A stretch of 5,913 bases of DNA from Clostridiales bacterium (lineage in GTDB: Bacteria > Bacillota > Clostridia > Oscillospirales > Oscillospiraceae). Where the stretch lies: assembly GCA_021199695.1 (NCBI GenBank), contig JAJQHP010000267.1, forward strand, positions 1 to 5,913, in the 5' to 3' direction. Positions within the stretch are counted from its first letter, which is position 1; every line of letters starts with the position of its first letter. The notes beneath the pieces are model-generated. The model was not told the origin of the DNA and ran no database searches. It worked only from the letters and a program-made list of their open reading frames with translations. Shown in pieces: positions 1 through 4,313 of this stretch. A program made the translations under genes and the position numbers.

Positions 1-100
1 GACAGCCCTTCTTCCGACCCTGCCAGTAGTAACAGAACTTGCAGTCATTGGGCTTATCTCTGGAATACCGCACGTTGCTATCTGCTGTGTTTCCGCTCAT
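1..100 (-). CDS. Small cysteine-rich protein, 5' part only (gene runs off the left edge)
   Basis: This is a minus-strand reading frame starting with ATG at 100-98. It is preceded by a strong ribosome site, GGAGGTGA (115-108), 7 bases before the start. The 33 visible residues begin MSGNTADSNVRYSRDK and continue with DCKFCYYWQGRKKGC, a CxxC followed by aromatic residues and a basic GRKKGC, so Cys20, Cys23 and Cys33 could form part of a zinc- or metal-binding knuckle. No signal peptide or membrane segment is visible. From memory, short cysteine-rich proteins of this kind occur near mobilization genes of Firmicute integrative elements, but I cannot name a family. The function is unknown. The ribosome site and ATG make a real gene likely despite the short visible length. 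A terminator-like hairpin lies in its leader. Confidence 0.6.
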   Translation of the reverse strand, partial: MSGNTADSNVRYSRDKPNDCKFCYYWQGRKKGC

Positions 101-132
101 GGTTCCTTCACCTCCATTTGCTCTTGAGCATG

Positions 133-180
133 AAAAAAGCCCGTTTGTTCCACTCTCATAAGAGAGAAAACAAACGGGCT
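133..180 (-). terminator. Terminator-like hairpin in the leader of the small cysteine-rich gene (possible attenuator)
   Basis: AGCCCGTTTGTT (138-149) pairs perfectly with AACAAACGGGCT (169-180). Inside it a second perfect 5-bp stem (153-157 with 162-166) closes on the loop ATAA. Read on the minus strand the stem ends in a run of six T (138-133), the layout of an intrinsic terminator. On the plus strand no T-run follows, so it acts leftward only. It ends about 33 bases before the minus-strand ATG at 100, so it is either the terminator of an unseen minus-strand transcript or a regulated leader terminator. Confidence 0.65.
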
Positions 181-188
181 ATGTAAGT

Positions 189-271
189 TGGCTAAGACCG
201 GATTCTGCTTTGTTAGCAAAACAGAGATTTCCTTAGATGGAGGATATTTTTCAGCTAACCGGTCTTAGCCA
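189..271. repeat. Long-range perfect inverted repeat closing an 83-base unit
   Basis: TGGCTAAGACCGG (189-201) is the exact reverse complement of CCGGTCTTAGCCA (259-271), giving a 13-bp stem around 57 bases. The enclosed segment can form a small hairpin (TTTG TTAG CAAA inside CTG/CAG, roughly 205-223). It also carries one TTAGCTG on the minus strand (258-252) and one TTAGATGG on the plus strand (233-240). There is no open frame or T-run. It could be a folded RNA, a DNA binding site for a dimeric protein, or part of an element end. Confidence 0.6.
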
Positions 272-425
272 CAGGAGGCTCACTGAAACTTGTGGACTTT
301 CTTAGAAAGATAGTGCAGGGCTGATTTACTATGGTTCAGAGCGTTTTTTCGACGGACAACTTTCTTAGCTGGAAATTGGCTCAGAAGGGAGCATTTTGGG
401 GTTCTTAGCTGGAGGCCCCTTTTCA

Positions 426-441
426 TTAGCTGGCCAGCTAA
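426..441. repeat. 16-bp perfect palindrome formed by two head-to-head repeat copies
   Basis: TTAGCTGGCCAGCTAA reads the same on both strands. It consists of a plus-strand TTAGCTGG directly abutting a minus-strand copy. A palindrome with no gap suits a symmetric protein dimer on DNA better than an RNA hairpin, because it leaves no loop. Confidence 0.8.
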
Positions 442-490
442 GATTTTCAAAAATTCTTAGCTGGAAATCCAGTCGAACAACTTGCGGGAA

Positions 491-548
491 AATAAAAAAG
501 CGGAAGCCGGTTTCGTGTCAGCTAACACGATTTTAGCAGCTTCCGCTT
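491..548 (-). terminator. Intrinsic terminator after tRNA-Arg
   Basis: AAGCGGAAGC (498-507) pairs with GCTTCCGCTT (539-548), a perfect 10-bp stem. An inner perfect stem, TCGTGT (513-518) with ACACGA (525-530), closes on six bases. On the minus strand the outer stem is followed by CTTTTTTATT (500-491). It begins 7 bases after the encoded CCA of the tRNA, so it very likely ends the tRNA transcript. The inner loop contains one TTAGCTG repeat copy. Confidence 0.85.
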
Positions 549-554
549 ATTGGC

Positions 555-631
555 TGGCGTCCCAGAAGGGATTCGAACCCCCGACACCCGCCTTAGGAGG
601 GCGGTGCTCTATCCAACTGAGCTACTGAGAC
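555..631 (-). tRNA. tRNA-Arg, anticodon CCT, CCA encoded
   Basis: Read on the minus strand all arms are present in order. The acceptor GTCTCAG (631-625) pairs with CTGGGAC (565-559) with one G-T wobble. The D-arm is GCTC/GAGC with an AGTTGGATA loop. The anticodon stem CCGCC/GGCGG has the loop CTCCTAA, so the anticodon is CCT and it reads AGG. The variable loop is GTGTC. The T-arm is GGGGG TTCGAAT CCCTT, with two G-T pairs. Discriminator G is followed by an encoded CCA (557-555). The total is 77 bases, so the gene is complete and should be functional. A terminator follows directly. No convincing promoter is visible upstream. tRNA-Arg genes are common integration targets, and a broken second copy lies 237 bases upstream. 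Confidence 0.96.
592..600. other. Candidate recombination core (anticodon-loop copy 1)
   Basis: CTTAGGAGG here covers the anticodon loop of the intact tRNA-Arg, and the identical nine bases recur at 869-877 at the broken end of the tRNA fragment. Anticodon loops are known crossover points for some tyrosine recombinases. The sequence also shares the pattern CTTAGnnGG with the surrounding CTTAGCTGG repeats. This is an inference from layout only, since no recombinase gene is in the window. Confidence 0.35.
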
Positions 632-868
632 AAATAGATATTTACCGCATTTTTGCGGATTTTCAGAACTTTTTAGCTGGTTTTGTAGCCTTGATGTCAT
701 TAGCAGATCGGTGAAATTTTCTTAGCTGAGCTAATGCTAGTCGGCCTATCCAGCAACGAACATGATTCCCGGTTCTGTGCTCCAGCGTCAATTTTTTGCG
801 TAGCCGACCAAATTTGAACAGCGAACCGGGTTTTGCCGTTCTGCGTGAGTTGTCAAGTTGACCTTCCA
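632..868. other. Non-coding AT-rich spacer between the intact and broken tRNA-Arg copies
   Basis: No supportable gene lies here. The spacer contains two of the TTAGCTG(G) copies (673-680 and 722-728). It has a small hairpin, CCGCA TTTT TGCGG (645-658), just upstream of the tRNA. Two interleaved inverted pairs, 740-745 with 803-808 and 768-775 with 823-830, would make a pseudoknot-like arrangement. The odd palindrome GTCAAGTTGAC (852-862) lies 7 bases from the tRNA break. The minus-strand open frame across 869-663 starts with GTG, has no ribosome site and resembles nothing I know. Confidence 0.5.
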
Positions 869-907
869 CTTAGGAGGCTGCGCTCTATCCAACCGAGCTG
901 CTGAGGC
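869..907 (-). pseudogene. tRNA-Arg 5' half, broken at the anticodon loop
   Basis: On the minus strand, GCCTCAG (907-901) resembles an acceptor strand. It is followed by a D-arm, GCTC GGTTGGATA GAGC, then by CAGCC and TCCTAAG, where the similarity ends. It aligns along its whole length with the 5' half of the intact tRNA-Arg(CCT) at 592-631, with scattered substitutions and one missing base next to the anticodon loop. Leftward of 869 no 3' anticodon strand, T-arm (GGTTCGA) or acceptor partner is present. Its own acceptor and anticodon stems differ from the intact gene, so it derives from another tRNA-Arg, not from a recent duplication. It is best read as the stranded half of a split or decayed gene. 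Confidence 0.8.
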
Positions 908-1172
908 GTATGGATTTTTCCGCAGGCGAATCCCGCTTTGAGCCTGAAGCCGAAGATATCATTTCGGCTGCGGTCTCGTCCTTCTGCCATTGGCAAGCCG
1001 GAGCGGTTTTCCCTGCCGCGCGGGTATCGTCATTTCTGTTGATAACTGGACAGCCAGTTCTCCTGTCCCCATGGTCTGACGCTCATTTTATCACCATTCC
1101 TGTAAAAAAGCAACTGCTCTCTTTATAAACACAGGGCAGTCGTATCCAGGCAAGAGGCATCTCTTTCAGGAC
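908..1172. other. Intergenic region with no supportable gene
   Basis: I see no gene here. The plus-strand open frame beginning at 910 has no ribosome site and no recognisable protein pattern. There are two perfect hairpins without T-runs. One is AGCCGAA/TTCGGCT (948-954 with 963-969). The other is AACTGG ACAG CCAGTT (1044-1059), which competes with GGACAG/CTGTCC (1048-1053 with 1063-1068). Composition is intermediate between the AT-rich left end and the GC-rich genes to the right. Confidence 0.5.
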
Positions 1173-1355
1173 ATGGATGAGCAGGCGATGGCAGTGGCGG
1201 TGGCTCGGTATCTGATTGAGGACCGGGCCGCCGTGCAGATGGCCGCAAAAGCCTCGACAGCAAATTCTGCCGCTACTTTCCGTTTTAATTTCGCGCTGTA
1301 CCCTCGGCAGGTCCGCTTGGCCATGGAAAAGTCCCCTGATCGCAGCCTCGAATCT
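1173..1355 (+). pseudogene. Probable remnant of spoIIID (sporulation DNA-binding regulator)
   Basis: The plus-strand frame from ATG 1173 reads ARYLIEDRAAVQMAAK at residues 11-26. It then reads FRFNFALYPRQVRLAMEK at residues 36-53. Both fit the order of SpoIIID, a short helix-turn-helix regulator of mother-cell sporulation genes, whose typical pattern is YIIEnkATVRqaAK, then FGVSKSTVHKD, then a segment around NpaL..qVr..leknkaER. The middle block, which holds the recognition helix (FGVSKSTVHKD), is replaced by about nine unrelated residues. The C-terminal RGGxAT box is also missing. Downstream the frame stays open only by running antisense through the nucleotidyltransferase gene. The ribosome site is poor. 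I read it as a dead copy with internal deletions. The call rests on remembered family patterns, so confidence is moderate, and the right boundary is approximate. Confidence 0.45.
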
Positions 1356-1430
1356 TTGCTTTTTCGAGTGTCTGCTCTAAGGGGACTATATCACCGTTTC
1401 AAACGGACGGACATTCTTCTTTTCTCGTGG

Positions 1431-2378
1431 TTATTTGCTGTACAGGTCCTCGGCGTAGACACCTCGGTCGATCAACTCCCGGAAAGACCGGACCACCAGA
1501 GGCTTGTCCTCCCGGTAGGTGACGCCGAACCACTTGTCCTGCGTCTCCAGCACCTGGACGGAGACCTCTCCCCGCCGGAGCAGATCGTCCATGACGATAG
1601 GGAGCAGGAACTCCTCCTTCATGGGGTCGCGCATCCCCTCCAGGAAGGTCCTGAACTCACGGTCAAGAATATGGAGCATCTCCCCGGTCAGCCCCCACAT
1701 ATTCATGGAGACATGGCTGCTGCCATTGATGGGCGTAATCGTCTCCCCATCCTGGATAGCGGCGTTGCCGTTCAACTTGACGATATGCCGGGTCTCCTTT
1801 ACCGTCACCAGCCGGAAGTCCTCGTCCACCTGGCAGATGCCCCGGGTGACGCCTCCGTGCTCGCTGAGGGTATTATTCAGGATAAAGCCCGCCATGCAGA
1901 ACCGCCGCTCTGCCCCGCCGTTTGCCAGCAGGAAGGCACGCAGCCTGGCGAAGGCCTCCTTGCCGTAGTAGTCGTCAGCGTTGATGACCACGAACGGCTC
2001 CCGGATCAGCTCCCGGCAGGCCAGCACCGCCTGACCGGTGCCCCAGGGCTTGGTGCGTCCCTCCGGGAAGTCATAGCCCTCCGGCAGATCCCGCAGCTCC
2101 TGAAACGCATAGTCCACCCGGACGCCCCGCCGGGCGCAGACGCCCTGGATGCGGTCGCCGATGGCCGCGCGGAAATCCGCCTCGATGTCATGCCGGATGA
2201 TGAAAATCACCCGGGTGTATCCCGCCTCAATGGCGTCGTGAACGGAATAGTCCATAATGATCTCGCCGTTGGGACCAACCGGCTCCAGCTGCTTGATGCC
2301 GCCGCCGAACCGGGACCCCAGGCCGGCCGCCATAATGACAAGGGCAACCTCCTGCTGCCCCGGAATGTGATTCTCCAC
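1431..2378 (-). CDS. Nucleotidyltransferase family protein (sugar-phosphate nucleotidyltransferase fold)
   Basis: The 315-residue cytoplasmic protein has the NTP_transferase fold of GalU/RmlA-type enzymes, which join a sugar-1-phosphate to an NTP to give an NDP-sugar and pyrophosphate. The nucleotide-binding motif AAGLGSRFGG (17-26) is followed by KQLEPVGPNGE (29-39). PWGTGQA (111-117), the metal-binding INADDYYG (132-139), SMNMWG (224-229) and KWFGVTYREDKP (282-293) also match this clostridial subfamily of about 300 residues. The substrate cannot be read from the sequence, and no cell-wall or sugar gene lies next to it. I chose the GTG at 2378 because GGAGGAG sits 7 bases upstream. An ATG in frame at 2450 would add 24 residues but lies upstream of the likely promoter. 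It is divergent from the serine dehydratase operon. No clear terminator follows the stop. Confidence 0.88.
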   Translation of the reverse strand: MENHIPGQQEVALVIMAAGLGSRFGGGIKQLEPVGPNGEIIMDYSVHDAIEAGYTRVIFIIRHDIEADFRAAIGDRIQGVCARRGVRVDYAFQELRDLPEGYDFPEGRTKPWGTGQAVLACRELIREPFVVINADDYYGKEAFARLRAFLLANGGAERRFCMAGFILNNTLSEHGGVTRGICQVDEDFRLVTVKETRHIVKLNGNAAIQDGETITPINGSSHVSMNMWGLTGEMLHILDREFRTFLEGMRDPMKEEFLLPIVMDDLLRRGEVSVQVLETQDKWFGVTYREDKPLVVRSFRELIDRGVYAEDLYSK

Positions 2379-2385
2379 TTTTGAT

Positions 2386-2392
2386 CTCCTCC
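2386..2392 (-). promoter_or_regulatory. Ribosome binding site that fixes a GTG start
   Basis: On the minus strand GGAGGAG lies 7 bases before the GTG at 2378. The alternative ATG at 2450 has no comparable site, and the predicted promoter lies between the two, which decides the start of the nucleotidyltransferase gene. Confidence 0.8.
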
Positions 2393-2409
2393 AAAACGGT
2401 GTCCGGACA

Positions 2410-2438
2410 AGAATAACACATCTCCCGGAAAAAGACAA
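2410..2438 (-). promoter_or_regulatory. Sigma-A-type promoter of the nucleotidyltransferase gene
   Basis: On the minus strand TTGTCT (2438-2433) is followed after exactly 17 bases by TATTCT (2415-2410), with TG one base before the -10 box (an extended -10). The start of transcription would fall near 2403, giving a short leader of about 25 bases before the GTG at 2378. Confidence 0.6.
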
Positions 2439-2496
2439 GAGCAGATTCAAAAATTCTGTTTTCTTGCGGTTTCCTCCGGAGAATTTGGAAAAGCAC

Positions 2497-2523
2497 TTGT
2501 GTCAACGGAAAAATCGGTATAAT
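2497..2523 (+). promoter_or_regulatory. Promoter of the serine dehydratase operon
   Basis: A perfect -10 box, TATAAT (2518-2523), lies about 80 bases before sdaAB. The -35 box is poor: TTGTGT (2497-2502) with a 15-base spacer, or ACTTGT (2495-2500) with 17. A weak -35 box suggests possible dependence on an activator, but no operator is evident. The leader contains CTGCCCGGGCAG (2542-2553) and the hairpin GCGG TTT CCGC (2555-2565). Confidence 0.5.
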
Positions 2524-2603
2524 ATATCGTCAGAGTCTCTCCTGCCCGGGCAGTGCGGTTTCCGCCGCCCGTGGACAACACTGTAACCCTTCGGAGGTAT
2601 CTC

Positions 2604-3275
2604 ATGATCGTCAGTATGTTCGAGGTGGCCGGACCCATCATGGTCGGTCCCTCCAGCTCCCACACGGCGGGGGCCGCCCGGCTGAGCCGTCTGGCCACTC
2701 TCTTTCTCAGTCAGCCCTTTACCCATGTCTCCTTCGGTCTCCACGGCTCCTTCGCCCGGACCTGGCACGGCCACGGCACCGACCTGGCCCTGGTGGCCGG
2801 GGTCTTGGGCATCCGGCAGGAGGACGAGGAGATGAAACGCTCCTTCCAGATCGCCCGGGAGCGGGGCATCACCTACGACTTTTACCCCACCGACCTGGGG
2901 GACGCCCATGAGAACTCGGTGGTCATGGACTTCACCCTTCAGGACGGCAGCCACACCCGAATCGTGGGCAGCTCGGTGGGAGGCGGCCGGGTGCTGGTCA
3001 CAAGCTTCGACGGCATCGAGACCGACGTGACCCTGGACTTCCCCACCCTGCTGGTCATCTATGAGGACCGGCCCGGTATGCTCAGCCGTATCTGCGCCGA
3101 GCTGGCCTATGCCAACATCAACATCGGCGTGCTCCGTTGCGGCCGGAAGCGGAAGGGGGGCGTGGCCTGCTCCGTCATCGAGACGGATTCCGCCATCCCC
3201 GCCGACATCCGGGACACCCTCATCCAGCTTCGGGGCGTGCAGAACGCCATCATTCTCAACCCGTCGGAGGCGTGA
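2604..3275 (+). CDS. sdaAB: L-serine dehydratase, iron-sulfur-dependent, beta subunit
   Basis: The 223-residue beta subunit belongs to the oxygen-sensitive [4Fe-4S] L-serine ammonia-lyase, which converts L-serine to pyruvate and ammonia in the cytoplasm. The family signature VGPSSSHTAGAARL (14-27) is near the N-terminus, followed by LHGSFARTWHGHGTD (46-60), TDLGDAHENS (96-105) and GSSVGGGRV (122-130). An ACT-type regulatory domain fills the C-terminus (about 148-220), with YEDRPGMLSRI (153-163) and NINIGVLR. Length is normal for the separate subunit of type 2 enzymes. The ATG at 2604 is chosen because GGAGG lies 6 bases upstream and homologues start just before FEVAGPIMVGPSSSHT. An ATG at 2553 would add 17 unmatched residues. 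The alpha-subunit gene follows after 5 bases, so the two are one operon. Confidence 0.95.
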   Translation: MIVSMFEVAGPIMVGPSSSHTAGAARLSRLATLFLSQPFTHVSFGLHGSFARTWHGHGTDLALVAGVLGIRQEDEEMKRSFQIARERGITYDFYPTDLGDAHENSVVMDFTLQDGSHTRIVGSSVGGGRVLVTSFDGIETDVTLDFPTLLVIYEDRPGMLSRICAELAYANINIGVLRCGRKRKGGVACSVIETDSAIPADIRDTLIQLRGVQNAIILNPSEA

Positions 3276-3280
3276 ACGAT

Positions 3281-4162
3281 ATGTATTCTCATTTTAACAG
3301 TATGCTCGCTCTGTGCCGGGAGCGGGACTGGCCCCTCTGGAGGGCCATCTGCGCCGAGGAGCAGGAGCTGAGCGGCCAGAGCGAGGAGAAAATCTTCGAG
3401 CGGATGGAACTGCGCTACACCATTATGGCCCGCTCCGCCGCCGCCGCTCTGGAGGCCCCCCAGCCGGGCCACACGGGACAGCCCACCCTTATCACCGGCA
3501 TCGCCCAGGCCCAGGCCGACTACGCCGCCGGCGGCCGGACCCTCTGCGGTCCCATGCTCAACCGGGTCATGGCCCGGGCCCTGTCGTGCAGCGAGTACAA
3601 CGCCTCCATGGGCCGCATCTGCGCCATGCCCACCGCCGGGTCCTGCGGCATCGTCCCCGCCGTCCTGCTCACCCTGGAGGAGGAGCTGTCTCTCCCCCAC
3701 CGGAAAGTGCTGGAGGCCCTCATCGTCGCCAGCGGCGTGGGGGCGGTCATCACCCAGAACGCCACCGTCTCCGGAGCGGAGGGAGGCTGTCAGGCGGAGT
3801 GCGGGGCCGCGGCAGCCATGGCCGCCGCCGGGGCGGTCTACCTCATGGACGGCACCCCGGAGCAGAGCCTCACCGCCATGAGCCACGCCATGATCAACGT
3901 CATGGGCCTGGTCTGCGACCCCATCGCCGGGCTGGTGCAGATCCCCTGCGCCCAGCGGAACGCCTCCCAGGCGGTGAACGCCCTGCTCTCCGCCGACCTG
4001 GCCCTGGCGGGCATGACCTGCCCCATTCCCCCCGACCAGGTGCTGGACGCCATGTACCACGTGGGCCGGAGCCTGCCCACCGCCCTCCGGGAGACCGCCA
4101 TGGGCGGCATCGCCGGCACCCCGGCGGGACAGGCCATCACCCGGGAGATGTACGGGTCCTAA
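3281..4162 (+). CDS. sdaAA: L-serine dehydratase, iron-sulfur-dependent, alpha subunit
   Basis: The 293-residue catalytic subunit works with the SdaAB product. Visible signatures are NASMGRICAMPTAGSCGI (107-124), GAEGGCQAECG (165-175) and CDPIAGLVQIPCAQRN (212-227). By spacing, Cys170, Cys212 and Cys223 correspond to the cluster-binding cysteines known in the single-chain Legionella enzyme: intervals of 42 and 11 residues are the same in both. One non-cysteine site on the cluster's fourth iron lets serine bind and lose its hydroxyl. The ATG at 3281 is chosen because GGAGG (3266-3270), inside the end of sdaAB, lies 10 bases upstream. A GTG at 3272 would be too close. The length is normal for type 2 alpha subunits, no key residue is missing, and the gene shares the sda promoter. 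Confidence 0.95.
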   Translation: MYSHFNSMLALCRERDWPLWRAICAEEQELSGQSEEKIFERMELRYTIMARSAAAALEAPQPGHTGQPTLITGIAQAQADYAAGGRTLCGPMLNRVMARALSCSEYNASMGRICAMPTAGSCGIVPAVLLTLEEELSLPHRKVLEALIVASGVGAVITQNATVSGAEGGCQAECGAAAAMAAAGAVYLMDGTPEQSLTAMSHAMINVMGLVCDPIAGLVQIPCAQRNASQAVNALLSADLALAGMTCPIPPDQVLDAMYHVGRSLPTALRETAMGGIAGTPAGQAITREMYGS

Positions 4163-4196
4163 GTTCCGTGAGTGCAGTATTATTCTCACAACTTTT
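4161..4196 (+). terminator. Weak terminator-like hairpin after sdaAA
   Basis: AAGTT (4161-4165) and GTGAG (4168-4172) pair with CTCAC (4185-4189) and AACTT (4190-4194), with a CC bulge and a 12-base loop. It is followed by only two more T. It overlaps the stop codon and is AT-rich, so termination is likely to be partial and some transcripts may read into the next gene pair. Confidence 0.35.
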
Positions 4197-4208
4197 ACAA
4201 ATCGTCCG

Positions 4209-4236
4209 TTGAATTTTCGTCGTTTTGCGCTATAAT
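4209..4236 (+). promoter_or_regulatory. Sigma-A-type promoter of the kinase-like/hydrolase pair
   Basis: TTGAAT (4209-4214) and a perfect TATAAT (4231-4236) are 16 bases apart, predicting a start near 4243 and a leader of about 70 bases. The leader holds a perfect 7-bp hairpin, GGGCGGG TCTGT CCCGCCC (4262-4280), with no T-run, so it is not a terminator. Confidence 0.7.
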
Positions 4237-4313
4237 GGTAGCAACAGAAAATTCCGCCGGAGGGCGGGTCTGTCCCGCCCCGGCACACGTTCGACGGAAA
4301 GGAAGTGCATCCC

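Larger units (their letters stand above)
252..728. repeat. Cluster of TTAGCTG(G) repeats in both orientations around the tRNA
   Basis: Exact TTAGCTGG occurs on the plus strand at 365-372, 405-412, 426-433, 457-464 and 673-680, and on the minus strand at 441-434. The seven-base TTAGCTG is also at 722-728 (plus), 258-252 (minus) and 525-519 (minus, in the loop of the tRNA terminator). Most copies follow T-rich sequence and several extend to CTTAGCTGGA. The four tandem plus-strand copies start 40, 21 and 31 bases apart, close to whole DNA turns, as expected if one protein binds several sites on the same face. Nine copies in under 500 bases is far above chance for a 7-8-mer. Such layouts are typical of recombinase or accessory-factor arm sites or replication iterons. 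No known family was recognised. Confidence 0.75.

Noticed and set aside
364..464. CRISPR array
   Set aside because: Repeats are only 8-10 bases, occur in both orientations and have unequal spacing. No cas gene is present.
663..869. 68-residue minus-strand open frame ending in a basic tail, considered as an integrase remnant
   Set aside because: It starts with GTG without a ribosome site and shows no recombinase residues (no R..HxxR..Y pattern). The region is better described by repeats and inverted pairs.
869..907. Second functional tRNA-Arg
   Set aside because: It stops at the anticodon loop, lacks a base there, and no T-arm or 3' acceptor strand follows.
948..969. Hairpin AGCCGAA/TTCGGCT as a terminator
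   Set aside because: No T-run on either side in either direction and no gene that it would end.
910..1128. 72-residue plus-strand open frame
   Set aside because: No ribosome site, no recognisable motif, and its start lies against the tRNA fragment. Nothing distinguishes it from a chance frame.
1356..2384. Continuation of the plus-strand frame that starts at 1173
   Set aside because: Beyond the spoIIID-like part it runs antisense through the nucleotidyltransferase gene. The GC-rich codon bias of that gene keeps the opposite frame open.
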